From contig NZ_JAPMIU010000010.1 of the NCBI RefSeq assembly GCF_026410505.1, positions 1-64,000 on the forward strand: a stretch of 64,000 nucleotides of DNA, given 5' to 3'. The stretch is from Frateuria hangzhouensis (GTDB taxonomy: Bacteria; Pseudomonadota; Gammaproteobacteria; Xanthomonadales; Rhodanobacteraceae). How positions within the stretch are numbered: the first letter of the stretch is position 1; every line of letters starts with the position of its first letter. Positions 1 through 8,372 of the stretch are shown piece after piece. The position numbers and the translations under genes are program-made. Below the pieces are notes generated by a model, which saw only the letters and a program-made list of their open reading frames with translations, searched no databases and was not told the origin of the DNA.

Positions 1-6
1 GCACAC

Positions 7-18
7 TGTCAAAGATCA
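7..18 (-). promoter_or_regulatory. boxA antitermination element of an rRNA leader
   Basis: Read on the minus strand this is TGATCTTTGACA, matching the rrn boxA consensus TGCTCTTTAACA at 10 of 12 positions. It lies about 60 bases downstream of a strong rrn-type promoter and before the window edge, where the 16S gene would be expected. BoxA RNA recruits NusB-S10 to make rRNA transcription resistant to termination. The 16S gene itself is outside the window. Confidence 0.65.
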
Positions 19-78
19 ATCACTTGCGACTCTTTCTTCTGAATCGCCCCGAGACGTTTCGTCCCGGGTGAGCCGCCC

Positions 79-106
79 ATTCTACATTCCCTTGCCAGTT
101 CGTCAA
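79..106 (-). promoter_or_regulatory. rRNA operon promoter (reads leftward out of window)
   Basis: On the minus strand there is a -35 TTGACG (101-106) and a -10 TAGAAT (79-84) with a 16-base spacer. A GC-only discriminator, GGGCGGC, follows the -10. An A/T-rich stretch (about 107-131) just upstream of the -35 resembles an UP element. GC-rich discriminator, UP element and downstream boxA together are the signature of a growth-rate and ppGpp-controlled rrn P1 promoter. No protein gene follows before the edge. Confidence 0.7.
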
Positions 107-297
107 CACCCTTTTGCGAAGAATTTTTCGTCGGAGGGTGGGGGAGAACCGCTTCGCGAGGGGCGCCTCGTCGAAGGGGCGAGAATCATAGCGCCGACCG
201 GGCACCCTGTGAAGGGGGCGTGGAGCATTTTTCGGGGCCGTTCGGGTGCGGTTCAACCGCTACACTCGAAAACCCACCTTCTTATAGGACGTCCGCG

Positions 298-747
298 ATG
301 AACCGATGGCCGCTTGCGACCCTGTTGCTGATCGTTGCCGGCTGCGCGGCGGCCATGCCGCAGGCACCCGCAACAGTCGAGCTGCATGGCCACCGCTTCT
401 CCACCGAGCTGGCCACGGATGACGCCAGCCGCGAGCACGGCCTGATGATGCGCACGGAACTGGCCGCCGATCACAGCATGCTGTTCGTGTTCCCCGACAG
501 CCAGCCACGCTGGTTCTGGATGAAGAACACGCTTATATCGTTGGACATCCTCTACTTCGATACCGACCGCAAGCTGGTGTCGATGCAGCTGGATGTGCCG
601 CCGTGCAAGGCCGATCCCTGCCCGAGCTACCCGAGCGACGCGCCGGCGCGCTATGTCCTGGAGTTGCCGGCCGGCACTGCACGACGCATCGGCGCGGAGA
701 CGGGCGACAAGCTGACGGTCGAGGGCGACATCGGTGCGGTGCGCTGA
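298..747 (+). CDS. DUF192 family lipoprotein
   Basis: A 149-residue protein of the DUF192 family (PF02643), whose biochemical role is unknown. The N-terminus is a lipoprotein signal: a hydrophobic stretch (residues 6-14) ending in VAGC, so Cys16 is the likely lipidated residue and the protein is probably anchored in a membrane facing the periplasm. Family hallmarks are present: EHGLMMR near residue 40 and FWMKNTLISLDILYFD near residues 75-90. The ATG at 298 is chosen because the signal peptide begins there and an AGGA sequence sits about 9 bases upstream; the earlier in-frame ATG at 220 would bury the signal. It is convergent with the small gene on the other strand and overlaps its 3' end. 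Confidence 0.88.
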   Translation: MNRWPLATLLLIVAGCAAAMPQAPATVELHGHRFSTELATDDASREHGLMMRTELAADHSMLFVFPDSQPRWFWMKNTLISLDILYFDTDRKLVSMQLDVPPCKADPCPSYPSDAPARYVLELPAGTARRIGAETGDKLTVEGDIGAVR

Positions 748-857
748 ACTGCGGCACCACGCCGGCAGGGCAGCCCCACCTGATAGGGAACCAGCCGCGA
801 CGGATCGATGCGGTCCAGCGCGTCCCACTCATCCTCGAACGGAATGAACTGTTTCAT
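651..857 (-). CDS. small hypothetical protein, 3' end antisense to the DUF192 gene
   Basis: A 68-residue reading frame with a good ribosome binding site (AGGAGG, 7 bases before the ATG). Its N-terminal half begins MKQFIPFEDEWDALDRIDP, acidic and aromatic and with normal codon use for this genome, which makes it look like a real small protein rather than chance. The last 97 bases run antisense through the 3' end of the DUF192 gene, so the C-terminal third is compositionally odd (Ser, Pro and Arg rich) and may not be constrained. It follows the rubredoxin gene on the same strand but is separated from it by a terminator-like hairpin. No function can be given. The main alternative is that only the N-terminal half is meaningful. 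Confidence 0.5.
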   Translation of the reverse strand: MKQFIPFEDEWDALDRIDPSRLVPYQVGLPCRRGAAVQRTAPMSPSTVSLSPVSAPMRRAVPAGNSRT

Positions 858-895
858 GGCGTGCCTCCTGTGGCTGTGCACGGAGACAGCAAAGC

Positions 896-934
896 AAACG
901 GCCCGGTCCGCACGATGACGGAACCGGGCCGTTT
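896..934 (-). terminator. hairpin terminator after the rubredoxin gene
   Basis: A perfect 12-base inverted repeat, AAACGGCCCGGT / ACCGGGCCGTTT, with a 15-base loop, lies 22 bases after the rubredoxin stop. On the minus strand it ends in TTTGCTTTGCT, an imperfect U-tract. It separates rubredoxin from the next small gene. Confidence 0.65.
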
Positions 935-956
935 GATGACGTTCGCAGGGCGCGGA

Positions 957-1151
957 TCAGTCGATCTCGACCATCTCGAAATCGTCCTTGGTCGCACCGC
1001 AATCGGGGCAGGTCCAGGTATCGGGCACGTCTTCCCAGCGCGTGCCCGGCTCGATGCCCTCTTCAGGCACGCCTAGCGCTTCGTCATAGATGAAGCCGCA
1101 GACCACGCACATCCATTTGCGCGTCGCGGAAGGTTGGGCAGCGGTGCTCAT
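957..1151 (-). CDS. rubA: rubredoxin
   Basis: A 64-residue rubredoxin, a one-electron carrier holding a single Fe(S-Cys)4 centre. All four ligands are present in two CxxC pairs: Cys15 and Cys18 (CVVCGF), Cys48 and Cys51 (CPDCG), with the usual Tyr22, the EPGT turn and the W-x-C approach to the second pair. Length and spacing fit the classic short rubredoxin, with an N-terminal extension of about 11 residues. The electron acceptor cannot be read from the context. Transcription diverges from thiE with only 90 bases between the two starts, so the promoters share this gap. Confidence 0.95.
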   Translation of the reverse strand: MSTAAQPSATRKWMCVVCGFIYDEALGVPEEGIEPGTRWEDVPDTWTCPDCGATKDDFEMVEID

Positions 1152-1241
1152 CGTCTGGTGTCTTCGTCAGCAAGTGAATGGGTCATTCTCGCAACTCCCC
1201 CGCCCGAGCGGAAGCTCGGCGACACACGACAGGATTTCACC

Positions 1242-1880
1242 ATGCCCGACTTTCCATCGCGCGGCCTGTACGCGATCACCGACGGCCCGCGGCCCGATCT
1301 GCTCCACGTCGCGCAACAGGCGCTGGCCGGCGGCGCGCGGCTGCTGCAGTACCGGGATCTCAGCGCCGACCAGCCGCGTCGCCTCGCCGAAGCCCAGGCG
1401 CTCAAGCGCGTGTGCGATGAGCGCGGCGTGCCGTTGCTGGTCAACGGCGATGCGGCGCTGGCGCAGGCCGTTGGTGCGGCCGGCGTGCACCTGGGCGAGA
1501 CCACCGAGGATGTGGCGAGCGCGCGCGAGCGACTTGGGCCGCGCGCGCTCGTCGGCGTGTCCTGTTTCGGCTCGCTGGAGCGGGCCCGCGCGATGGTGGC
1601 GGCGGGCGCCAGTTATGTCTCCTTTGGTGCCTTCTTTCCCTCGCCGACGTTGCCGCACGCGAAGCTGGTCTTGCCGGACGTGATGAGGCAGAGCGCCGCA
1701 TTGGGCGTACCGCGGGTGGCGATCGGCGGCATCACGCCGGAAAATGGCGCGATCCTGGTCGACGCCGGCGCGGACTACCTCGCCGCGATATCGGCCGTAT
1801 TCGGCCATGCCGATGTGCGCGCCGCCGCACAGCGCATGGCCGGCCTCTACCGTCCCCCATCAAGCGAGTCCCCCCGATGA
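1242..1880 (+). CDS. thiE: thiamine-phosphate synthase
   Basis: A 212-residue TIM-barrel enzyme that joins the hydroxymethylpyrimidine diphosphate and thiazole phosphate moieties to make thiamine phosphate. Family motifs are visible: LYAITDG at the N-terminus, [52 protein letters not shown] and the phosphate-binding AIGGITPEN. The ATG at 1242 follows an AGGA sequence by about 8 bases. The stop overlaps the hemL start (ATGA), so the two are translationally coupled. I see no thiamine-pyrophosphate riboswitch in the 90-base leader, so control by TPP is not evident. The pairing with hemL is common in Xanthomonadales. Confidence 0.95.
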   Translation: MPDFPSRGLYAITDGPRPDLLHVAQQALAGGARLLQYRDLSADQPRRLAEAQALKRVCDERGVPLLVNGDAALAQAVGAAGVHLGETTEDVASARERLGPRALVGVSCFGSLERARAMVAAGASYVSFGAFFPSPTLPHAKLVLPDVMRQSAALGVPRVAIGGITPENGAILVDAGADYLAAISAVFGHADVRAAAQRMAGLYRPPSSESPR

Positions 1881-3163
1881 CCAGCAACCATGAACTCTTC
1901 CAGCGCGCGCAGCAGTTGATGCCCGGCGGCGTCAACTCGCCGGTGCGCGCTTTCAAATCGGTCGGTGGCGAACCCTTTTTCACCGCGCGCGCCGACGGCG
2001 CCTATCTGTGGGACGTCGAGGGCACCCGCTACATCGACTACGTCGGGTCGTGGGGTCCGATGATCGTCGGCCACAATCATCCGCGCGTGCGCGAGGCGGT
2101 CGAGCGCGCGGTGCGCGATGGCCTTTCGTTCGGCACGCCCTCGCCGGCCGAAGTGACCATGGCCGAGATGATCACGCGGCTGGTGCCTTCGGTGGAAATG
2201 GTGCGGATGGTCAACTCCGGCACCGAAGCGACCATGTCGGCGATCCGGCTGGCGCGCGGCGCCACCGGCCGCAGCAAGATCGTGAAGTTCGAGGGCTGCT
2301 ACCACGGCCACGGCGACAGTTTCCTGGTCAAGGCCGGCTCCGGCGCATTGACCCTCGGCGTGCCAACCTCGCCGGGCGTGCCCAAGGCGGCGGCCGATCT
2401 CACCCTCACCGTGCCCTACAACGACCTGGCCGCGGCCGAGGCGCTGTTCGCCGAACACGGCGCCGATATCGCCGGCCTGATCATCGAACCGGTCGCCGGC
2501 AACATGAATTGCATCCCGCCCGGGGATGGTTATCTGCGCGGCCTGCGCGAACTGTGCTCGCGTCATGGTGCGCTGCTGATCTTCGACGAAGTGATGACCG
2601 GCTTCCGCGTGGCGCTCGGCGGCGCACAGGCCCATTACGGCGTGACCCCGGACCTGACCACGTTCGGCAAGGTCATCGGCGGCGGCATGCCGGTGGGCGC
2701 CTACGGTGGACGGCGCGATCTGATGGAACAGATCGCGCCGTCCGGCCCGATCTACCAGGCGGGCACGCTCTCGGGCAATCCGGTGGCGATGGCCGCGGGC
2801 CTGGCGATGCTCGAGTTGATCCAGGCGCCGGGCTTCCACGACGCGCTGGCCGCACGCACGCGGCTGTTGTGCGATGGGCTGCAGGCGGTCGCCGATGGTG
2901 AAGGCGTGCCGTTCAGTACCAACCGCGTGGGCGGCATGTTCGGCCTGTTCTTCACCGGCGAAACCGTGCAGAGCTACGCGCAGGCGACCGCCGCCGACTC
3001 GGCGCTGTTCAACCGCTTCTTCCACGGCATGCTCAAGCGCGGCGTGTATCTGGCGCCGAGCGCGTTCGAGGCCGGATTCCTTTCCAGCGCGCACAGCGAA
3101 AAGGACATCGCCGACACGCTGGAAGCGGCGCGCGGAGCGCTGCACGAGGCGAAGCAGGCATAG
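1877..3163 (+). CDS. hemL: glutamate-1-semialdehyde 2,1-aminomutase
   Basis: A 428-residue class-III PLP aminotransferase that converts glutamate-1-semialdehyde to 5-aminolevulinate, the precursor of heme. The PLP lysine is Lys265 in [10 protein letters not shown], preceded by the cofactor Asp in [12 protein letters not shown]. The start motif [20 protein letters not shown] is typical of the family. Length matches the usual 425-430. The start overlaps the thiE stop by four bases. A hairpin in the gap downstream separates it from the convergent glyoxalase-family gene. Confidence 0.97.
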   Translation: MTSNHELFQRAQQLMPGGVNSPVRAFKSVGGEPFFTARADGAYLWDVEGTRYIDYVGSWGPMIVGHNHPRVREAVERAVRDGLSFGTPSPAEVTMAEMITRLVPSVEMVRMVNSGTEATMSAIRLARGATGRSKIVKFEGCYHGHGDSFLVKAGSGALTLGVPTSPGVPKAAADLTLTVPYNDLAAAEALFAEHGADIAGLIIEPVAGNMNCIPPGDGYLRGLRELCSRHGALLIFDEVMTGFRVALGGAQAHYGVTPDLTTFGKVIGGGMPVGAYGGRRDLMEQIAPSGPIYQAGTLSGNPVAMAAGLAMLELIQAPGFHDALAARTRLLCDGLQAVADGEGVPFSTNRVGGMFGLFFTGETVQSYAQATAADSALFNRFFHGMLKRGVYLAPSAFEAGFLSSAHSEKDIADTLEAARGALHEAKQA

Positions 3164-3180
3164 AATCGGATGTCCTCGCG

Positions 3181-3206
3181 GCAGGAGCCCGCTTGGGGGC
3201 TCCTGC
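3181..3206. terminator. hairpin between convergent hemL and glyoxalase genes
   Basis: GCAGGAGCCC and GGGCTCCTGC form a 10-base perfect stem with a 6-base loop. The sequence is a single-copy relative of the GTAGGAGCCC repeats seen elsewhere in the window. It lies between two convergent stop codons and could end transcription from both sides, although it has no U-tract. Confidence 0.45.
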
Positions 3207-3223
3207 GGTTCCGGTGGCTCGCG

Positions 3224-3643
3224 CTACCAGTTGCCGGTGTTGGGCATGGACGCCCATGGCTCCTGTGGCGGCAGATGGCCGTCCTGCAGGAGCTCGATCG
3301 AGATCCGGTCGGGCGAGCGCACAAATGCCATGTGGCCATCGCGGGGCGGGCGGTGGATGGTGAAGCCCATATCCTTCAGGCGCTGGCAGGTGGCATAGAT
3401 GTCTTCCACACGGAAAGCCAGGTGGCCGAAGTTGCGCGCCGAGCCGTAGTCCTCGTCCGAAGCCCAGTTGTACGTGAGTTCGATTTCCGCCCCGGGACTC
3501 TCTGGCGCGGCCAGGAACACCAGGGTGTACTTGCCCTCGGGGACTTCCTTGCGGCGCACCTCGCGCAATCCCAAGCCCTCGCAGTAGAAGCGCAGCGAGG
3601 CGTCCAGGTCGTGTACGCGAACCATCGTGTGCAGGTATTTCAT
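3224..3643 (-). CDS. gloA: glyoxalase/VOC family protein (lactoylglutathione lyase-like)
   Basis: A 139-residue vicinal-oxygen-chelate protein close to glyoxalase I, which isomerises the hemithioacetal of methylglyoxal and glutathione to S-lactoylglutathione. Features seen: the opening [20 protein letters not shown] with the metal-ligand His6, the LVFLA strand, Glu-containing [17 protein letters not shown] with a second metal His, and SIELLQDG near the C-terminus with the catalytic Glu position. It follows the aminotransferase gene with an ATGA overlap, so the two are co-translated. The catalytic assignment rests on motif similarity; close VOC relatives can have other substrates. Confidence 0.85.
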   Translation of the reverse strand: MKYLHTMVRVHDLDASLRFYCEGLGLREVRRKEVPEGKYTLVFLAAPESPGAEIELTYNWASDEDYGSARNFGHLAFRVEDIYATCQRLKDMGFTIHRPPRDGHMAFVRSPDRISIELLQDGHLPPQEPWASMPNTGNW

Positions 3644-4881
3644 GGCGTCTCTCCGTCTGGCGCGAGAAAAGCGGCGAGGGCCGCGCGCAGGCGCTCCAAA
3701 CCTTCGGCCAGTTCCTCGTCGGTAATGGTCAACGGCGGCAGCAGGCGCAGCACGTCGGGGCCGGCCTGCAACAGCAGCACGCCATGGGCGGCGGCCATGT
3801 CGAGGATGGCCCCGGCTTTGCCGCGATGCGCTCCGGCCAGGGCCGCACCCAGCATCAGGCCGCGCCCGCGCACTTCCTCGAACAGGCCCAGCTCGGCGTC
3901 GATGGCCGCCAGACCCTCGCGCAACTGGTTGGCCTGGCGTTCGACGTTGAGCAGCACCGCCGGCGAGCCCAGCTTGGCGAGCGCCACGCGCGCCACCGCC
4001 GCCGCCAGCGGGTTGCCGCCAAAGGTCGAGCCGTGCGCGCCCACCTGCATGACCTGGGCAACCTTCGGCCCGGCCAGCATGGCGCCGATCGGGAACCCGG
4101 CGCCGAGCGCCTTGGCCAGCGTCACGATGTCCGGTGTCACGCCATCCTGCGCATGCGCGAACAAGGTGCCGGTGCGCGCCATGCCGCACTGGATCTCGTC
4201 CAGCACCAGCAATGCGCCGTGGCGATCGCATAGCTCGCGCACCTGCGCCAGGAAGCCGGGGGCGGCCGGGCGCACGCCGCCCTCGCCCTGCACCGGCTCG
4301 AGCATCACCGCGGCAACGTCGCCGGGCGCAAAAGCTCCTTCGAGCGCGGAGACGTCGTTGAAGTCGATGTAGCGGAAGCCCCCCGGCAGCGGCTCGTAGC
4401 CTTCCTGGTATTTCGGCTGCGCGGTGGCGGTCACGGTGGCCAGCGTGCGGCCGTGGAAGGAGCCGCGGAAGGTGACGATCACGCGCCGGTCGGGCGCGCG
4501 CCCCTGCGCCGTGGCACAGCGACGCACGAGCTTGATCGCGGCCTCGTTCGCCTCGGCGCCCGAATTGCACAGGAACACGCGCTCGGCGAAGCCGGAGGCC
4601 TCCACCAGCTCCTGTGCCAGCAGCAGCGGCGGCTCGGTGTAGAACACATTGCTGCTGTGCCAGAGCTTGTGCGCCTGCGCGGTGAGCGCGGCGAGCAGGT
4701 CCGGATCCTGGTGGCCGAGGCCGTTCACCGCGATGCCGGCACCGAAATCGACGTAGTCCCGCCCCTGGACATCCCACAGCCGTGCACCGCGGCCGTGGTC
4801 GAGCACCATCTCGCGTGGACGATACACCGGCAGCCAATAGCGCCGGGCCAGGTCGATCAGCGATTCGTCGTGCGGGGACAT
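3640..4881 (-). CDS. argD: class-III aminotransferase, acetylornithine transaminase family
   Basis: A 413-residue PLP enzyme resembling acetylornithine/succinylornithine aminotransferase. Motifs: [17 protein letters not shown], the cofactor-ring [22 protein letters not shown], and [15 protein letters not shown] with the PLP Asp. The Schiff-base lysine is Lys257 in [15 protein letters not shown], and [10 protein letters not shown] follows it. The ATG at 4881 starts the conserved part; the frame is open 69 bases further up but that segment is Arg- and Pro-rich and unlike the family. It overlaps the downstream glyoxalase-family gene. Argininosuccinate-pathway genes are not adjacent, so a catabolic role or a related amine substrate is possible. 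Confidence 0.85.
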   Translation of the reverse strand: MSPHDESLIDLARRYWLPVYRPREMVLDHGRGARLWDVQGRDYVDFGAGIAVNGLGHQDPDLLAALTAQAHKLWHSSNVFYTEPPLLLAQELVEASGFAERVFLCNSGAEANEAAIKLVRRCATAQGRAPDRRVIVTFRGSFHGRTLATVTATAQPKYQEGYEPLPGGFRYIDFNDVSALEGAFAPGDVAAVMLEPVQGEGGVRPAAPGFLAQVRELCDRHGALLVLDEIQCGMARTGTLFAHAQDGVTPDIVTLAKALGAGFPIGAMLAGPKVAQVMQVGAHGSTFGGNPLAAAVARVALAKLGSPAVLLNVERQANQLREGLAAIDAELGLFEEVRGRGLMLGAALAGAHRGKAGAILDMAAAHGVLLLQAGPDVLRLLPPLTITDEELAEGLERLRAALAAFLAPDGETP

Positions 4882-5031
4882 GGCCTCTCCGGCGGCGCGG
4901 GGGCACCGTCGCAACATGCAGGGAATACGACCGGGACGTCGTGCGCACATGCTAGCACCGGCGGCGGCCCGGGCCGCTGACCGGAGGCTGCATGAGACGC
5001 CGGGCGGAAGGCGTCATTCCGCCAAGGCAGG

Positions 5032-5853
5032 TCAATCCAGGAACAGGTCCGGTAGCAAAGGGGTTCCGGGCTGGACGGCGTAGCGCTCGAAGTCGACCAC
5101 GCCCTCATCGCGAAGTACTTCTTCGTCGAGGGCGAAGTACCCGCTGTACTCGCTCGCCGGGCGGGTCAGCAGGGCGTGGGCAGCGTCGGCGACGATCTCC
5201 GGACGGCGGCACTGTTCCGCGCGCACGCCTTCGATCATGCCGATCGCCGCGGTAGCGATCACCGTACGCGGCCACAGCGCGTTTACCGCGATGCCGAGCG
5301 GCGCGAACTCCGCGCTCATGCCGAGCACGCACAGGCTCATGCCCATCTTGGCGATGGTGTAGGCGGTGTGCGGCGCGTACCACTTGGGGTCCAGGCTGGG
5401 CGGCGGCGCCAGCATCAGCACATGCGGGTTGGTCGCGCGCTTGAGATGCGGCAGGCAGGCCTGGGTAACCAGGAAAGTGCCGCGCGTGTTCACCTGCTGC
5501 ATCAAATCGAAGCGCTTGGCCGGGGTGCCTTCCACCCCGGCCAGCCAGATCGCGCTGGCGTTGTTGACCACGATGTCGATGCCGCCGAAATGGTCGGCCG
5601 CCTGCGTCACGGCGGCCTGGACCTGGGACTCGTCGCGGATGTCCACCTTGAGCGCCAGCGCCCGTCCGCCGGCCTCCTCCACGGCGGCCGCGGCGGTATG
5701 GATGGTGCCGGGCAGCCGCGGATTGGGCACGCTGCTCTTGGCGGCGATCGCCACATTGGCGCCATCGCGGGCGGCACGCAGCGCGATCGCCAGGCCAATG
5801 CCGCGCGAGGCGCCGGTGATGAACAGGGTCTTGCCGGCCAGCGAGTTATCCAT
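5032..5853 (-). CDS. SDR family oxidoreductase, HSDL2-like
   Basis: A 273-residue short-chain dehydrogenase. The Rossmann motif TGASRGIGLAIAL lies near residues 14-26, NNASAIWL is the strand-4 motif, and the YxxxK pair is Tyr165 and Lys169 (AYTIAK). The segment around the active site, PKWYAPHTAYTIAKMGMS followed by AVNALWPRTVIATAA, is that of the hydroxysteroid-dehydrogenase-like-2 group, often linked to fatty-acid or sterol metabolism, substrate unknown. The position that carries the catalytic serine in relatives (Leu-Ser-Pro-Pro) reads Leu-Ala-Pro-Pro here, which is unusual. Transcription diverges from the ABC transporter genes. Confidence 0.85.
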   Translation of the reverse strand: MDNSLAGKTLFITGASRGIGLAIALRAARDGANVAIAAKSSVPNPRLPGTIHTAAAAVEEAGGRALALKVDIRDESQVQAAVTQAADHFGGIDIVVNNASAIWLAGVEGTPAKRFDLMQQVNTRGTFLVTQACLPHLKRATNPHVLMLAPPPSLDPKWYAPHTAYTIAKMGMSLCVLGMSAEFAPLGIAVNALWPRTVIATAAIGMIEGVRAEQCRRPEIVADAAHALLTRPASEYSGYFALDEEVLRDEGVVDFERYAVQPGTPLLPDLFLD

Positions 5854-5980
5854 GAGGGTGCCGAGTTTCGCAGGGGAGCACAGAATACCCCCGCCGCCGC
5901 GCCGGCCCGGATGACAACCATCACTGGACGCGACGGGCACGGCACTCCACAGTGCGGCGGTCACACCGGAGCCCGCGCCG

Positions 5981-6901
5981 ATGGCCACCCTGCTGCCCTT
6001 TCCCGCCCCGCCCGCGTCTACCGCCAGGCCGGCCCCGGTGCTGCGCGTGCAGGGCCTGCGCAAGGCGTTCGAACGGCGCGAAGTGCTGTGCGGCGTCGAC
6101 TGGGAGGTGCCGACCGGCCGCGTGATCGGCCTGCTCGGCCGCAACGGCGCGGGCAAGACGACCCTGCTGCGCTGCCTGCTCGGACTGGCTCCGGTCGACG
6201 GCGGCACGATCGAGCTGTTCGGCGAGCCGATGGCCGAACCGGGCGGCGAGCGCCTGCACCGGGTCGGCTTCGTGCCGCAGAGCTTCGAGCTGTTTCCGTG
6301 GATGAAGGCCGGCGCGTACCTGGATTTCACCGCGGCCTTCTATGCGCGCTGGAACCACGCGCTCGCCGGGCGCCTGCTGCGGGAATGGCAACTCGACCCG
6401 ACGCAGAAGATCGGCCGGCTTTCGCAGGGCCAGCGGCAGAAACTGGCGATCGTGCGCGCGATCGCGCCAGAACCAGACCTGCTGGTGCTGGACGAGCCGG
6501 TCGCCAGCCTCGATCCGCAGGCACGCCGTGCCTTCATGGGCGAACTGCTGGCGCTGATGGACGCGCCCGGCAAGACCGTGATTTTCTCCACCCACATCAC
6601 CGCCGACCTGGAACGCGCCGACGCCGACATCGCGCTGTTGCGCGATGGCCGCATCCAGTTCACCCGGCCACTGGCGGAGCTGAAGTCGCGACTGTCCCGC
6701 GCGATACTCAGCCGACCCGCCGGCTGGACCGCGCCGCCCGCCATCGCGGGCGTACTCAAGTCGCGCGTGGCCGGCGCCAGCGTGCACCTGCTGCTGGAAG
6801 ACGTGCCGGCCGAACGGTTGCACCAGCTTGCCAAGGACGAAGACGCCAGCCTGCGCATCGACATGCCCACGCTGGAGGATCTGTTCGTGGAACTGGCATG
6901 A
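5981..6901 (+). CDS. ABC transporter ATP-binding protein
   Basis: A 306-residue ATPase of the drug/export type (CcmA-like), with a nucleotide-binding domain over residues 20-225 and a C-terminal extension of about 80 residues typical of exporter ATPases. Walker A is GRNGAGKT (53-60), the signature is LSQGQ (147-151) instead of the common LSGGQ, Walker B is LLVLDEP, the D-loop ASLDP follows, and the switch histidine is in FSTHI. The stop overlaps the start of a 12-helix membrane protein (ATGA), so the two form one transporter. The substrate cannot be told from the sequence. Confidence 0.9.
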   Translation: MATLLPFPAPPASTARPAPVLRVQGLRKAFERREVLCGVDWEVPTGRVIGLLGRNGAGKTTLLRCLLGLAPVDGGTIELFGEPMAEPGGERLHRVGFVPQSFELFPWMKAGAYLDFTAAFYARWNHALAGRLLREWQLDPTQKIGRLSQGQRQKLAIVRAIAPEPDLLVLDEPVASLDPQARRAFMGELLALMDAPGKTVIFSTHITADLERADADIALLRDGRIQFTRPLAELKSRLSRAILSRPAGWTAPPAIAGVLKSRVAGASVHLLLEDVPAERLHQLAKDEDASLRIDMPTLEDLFVELA

Positions 6902-8301
6902 AGGCGGTCGCCCAGCTGTGGCTGCTGCCGTCCCGGCAGATGCCGCTGCTTGGCGTAGTCGCCCATCTGGCCTGGCTGACCGCGCTGGCCTGCCTGATCG
7001 GCATCACGCCGCGCGCCGAGGGCGCGTCGATCGGCGCCGGCGTGCTGGCGATGGGCAGCTGGTTCTGGCACCTGGGCCTGGCCTCCACGTTGCGCGGCGC
7101 GTGCCAGCCGGAAAGCTTCCTGCTGCCGGCATTCCGCCGCCACCTGGCGGTCTTCGGGCTGGTCGACGCGACGATCTGGGTCGGCCTGCCTGTCGTAGTG
7201 GCACTGGCTTTCGGCGTACCGCACGCCTTATTGGGCGGGACGCTGCTGCTGCTCGCCGCGGCGATGGGTTTCGCAATGGGCGTGGAGCGCTGGATCAGCC
7301 TGCTGTTCTGGCCGCTGCTGGTGCTGGCCGGCTGGATGCCCGGGTTGATGGTCGCGATCGTGCACGATGCGCTTGCCTCGCCAATGACGCTGCCGCTGTT
7401 GTTGCTCGTCGCCGCATTGCTGCTGCGGCTGGCGCTGCATCCGATGTTGCGGATTAACGACCGGCCGCCGGACACTTCGCCGCTGGAAGGGTTGAGCCTG
7501 GGGCGCGGCGCCACTTCCGACAACGTGCCGCGGCGCAGCGCACTGGGGCGACGCTTCGAGGGATGGTTCGATGCGATCGCGCAGCAATCGATGGAACGGG
7601 CGCTGGCGCGCTATCGCGAGCGGCCCGGCACGAGGCGCCGTCGCGTGCTGCTGCGCCGCCTGCTGTTGCCGCATGACAATCCGGTGGCAATCGCCTTGCG
7701 CGTGGCGATCATGGCGCTGTTCGCCACGCTGTACGTGGTGGTGGCGTTGCATCGCCAGCACTTCAACGCGACCGTCGTGGGCGCCTACGCGGTGCTGATC
7801 GCACTGGCCCGCTTTCCGCAGGTCGGCCGCGGCATGCAGCGCATGCGGCCCAACCTGGCCGACCTCTATCTGACGATGGCGCCCGGCACGCGTTCGCAAT
7901 ACCAGCAGGCCCTGGCCGATGCGCTGCTGGTGCTGGTACCGATCGGCACGCTCACCGCGCTGGCCTATACCGCGCTGGGCATCGTGCTCATCCGCGCGGC
8001 CCAGCCGGGGCTGATGCTGCTGGTCACGTTGATCGTCGCCACGGGCGGCGGGCTGGTGTCGCTGGCGGTCCACCTGATCGGACCGCAGGGCGCGGTGGGA
8101 CGGCAGGTAGTCAATGCGGTGGTGCTGATGGGGACCGTGGCGATGTACTGGGCCGGCGTGTGGGCGGTCGACACGCTGGGGCATGTCGCCGGCGGCGGCC
8201 TGCTGGCGCTGGTGGTGCTCGGGTTCGGGCTCGGCGTGTGGTTCGCGGCGCAACGCGAGTATCTGCGGCGCGATCCGTGTTTCGACGCACCGCTGTCGTA
8301 A
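6898..8301 (+). CDS. ABC transporter permease, large 12-helix membrane protein
   Basis: A 467-residue integral membrane protein with about 12 hydrophobic segments in two groups of six, separated by a charged Arg-rich cytoplasmic loop (about residues 200-260) ending in RRRRVLLRRLLL. It overlaps the ATPase gene upstream by four bases, which makes it the membrane partner. No motif that names a substrate is visible. The fused-looking six-plus-six arrangement could supply both transmembrane halves from one chain, as in some bacteriocin or drug exporters, or act as a dimer. The gene ends 67 bases before the convergent mpl stop. Confidence 0.75.
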   Translation: MKAVAQLWLLPSRQMPLLGVVAHLAWLTALACLIGITPRAEGASIGAGVLAMGSWFWHLGLASTLRGACQPESFLLPAFRRHLAVFGLVDATIWVGLPVVVALAFGVPHALLGGTLLLLAAAMGFAMGVERWISLLFWPLLVLAGWMPGLMVAIVHDALASPMTLPLLLLVAALLLRLALHPMLRINDRPPDTSPLEGLSLGRGATSDNVPRRSALGRRFEGWFDAIAQQSMERALARYRERPGTRRRRVLLRRLLLPHDNPVAIALRVAIMALFATLYVVVALHRQHFNATVVGAYAVLIALARFPQVGRGMQRMRPNLADLYLTMAPGTRSQYQQALADALLVLVPIGTLTALAYTALGIVLIRAAQPGLMLLVTLIVATGGGLVSLAVHLIGPQGAVGRQVVNAVVLMGTVAMYWAGVWAVDTLGHVAGGGLLALVVLGFGLGVWFAAQREYLRRDPCFDAPLS

Positions 8302-8357
8302 GCACGCCCTGCAGCGAGTCCCGGACCACTTCGCTGCCTGGCCCGCCACTGTTCCTT

Positions 8358-8372
8358 GTAGGAGGCTCCTAC
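8358..8372. repeat. short GTAG palindrome containing the mpl stop codon
   Basis: GTAGGAGGCTCCTAC is a perfect 15-base palindrome around a central base. It is a minimal form of the GTAGGAGC repeats found elsewhere in the window. On the minus strand its end supplies the TAG stop of mpl (8369-8371). Confidence 0.6.

Noticed and set aside
1152..1241. A thiamine-pyrophosphate riboswitch before thiE
   Set aside because: The leader is only 90 bases and lacks the CUGAGA core of the THI box.
5176..8301. One very long plus-strand frame ending in the ABC permease
   Set aside because: The first 570 residues are the out-of-frame shadow of the SDR and ATPase genes; the permease starts at 6898 with an ATGA overlap.
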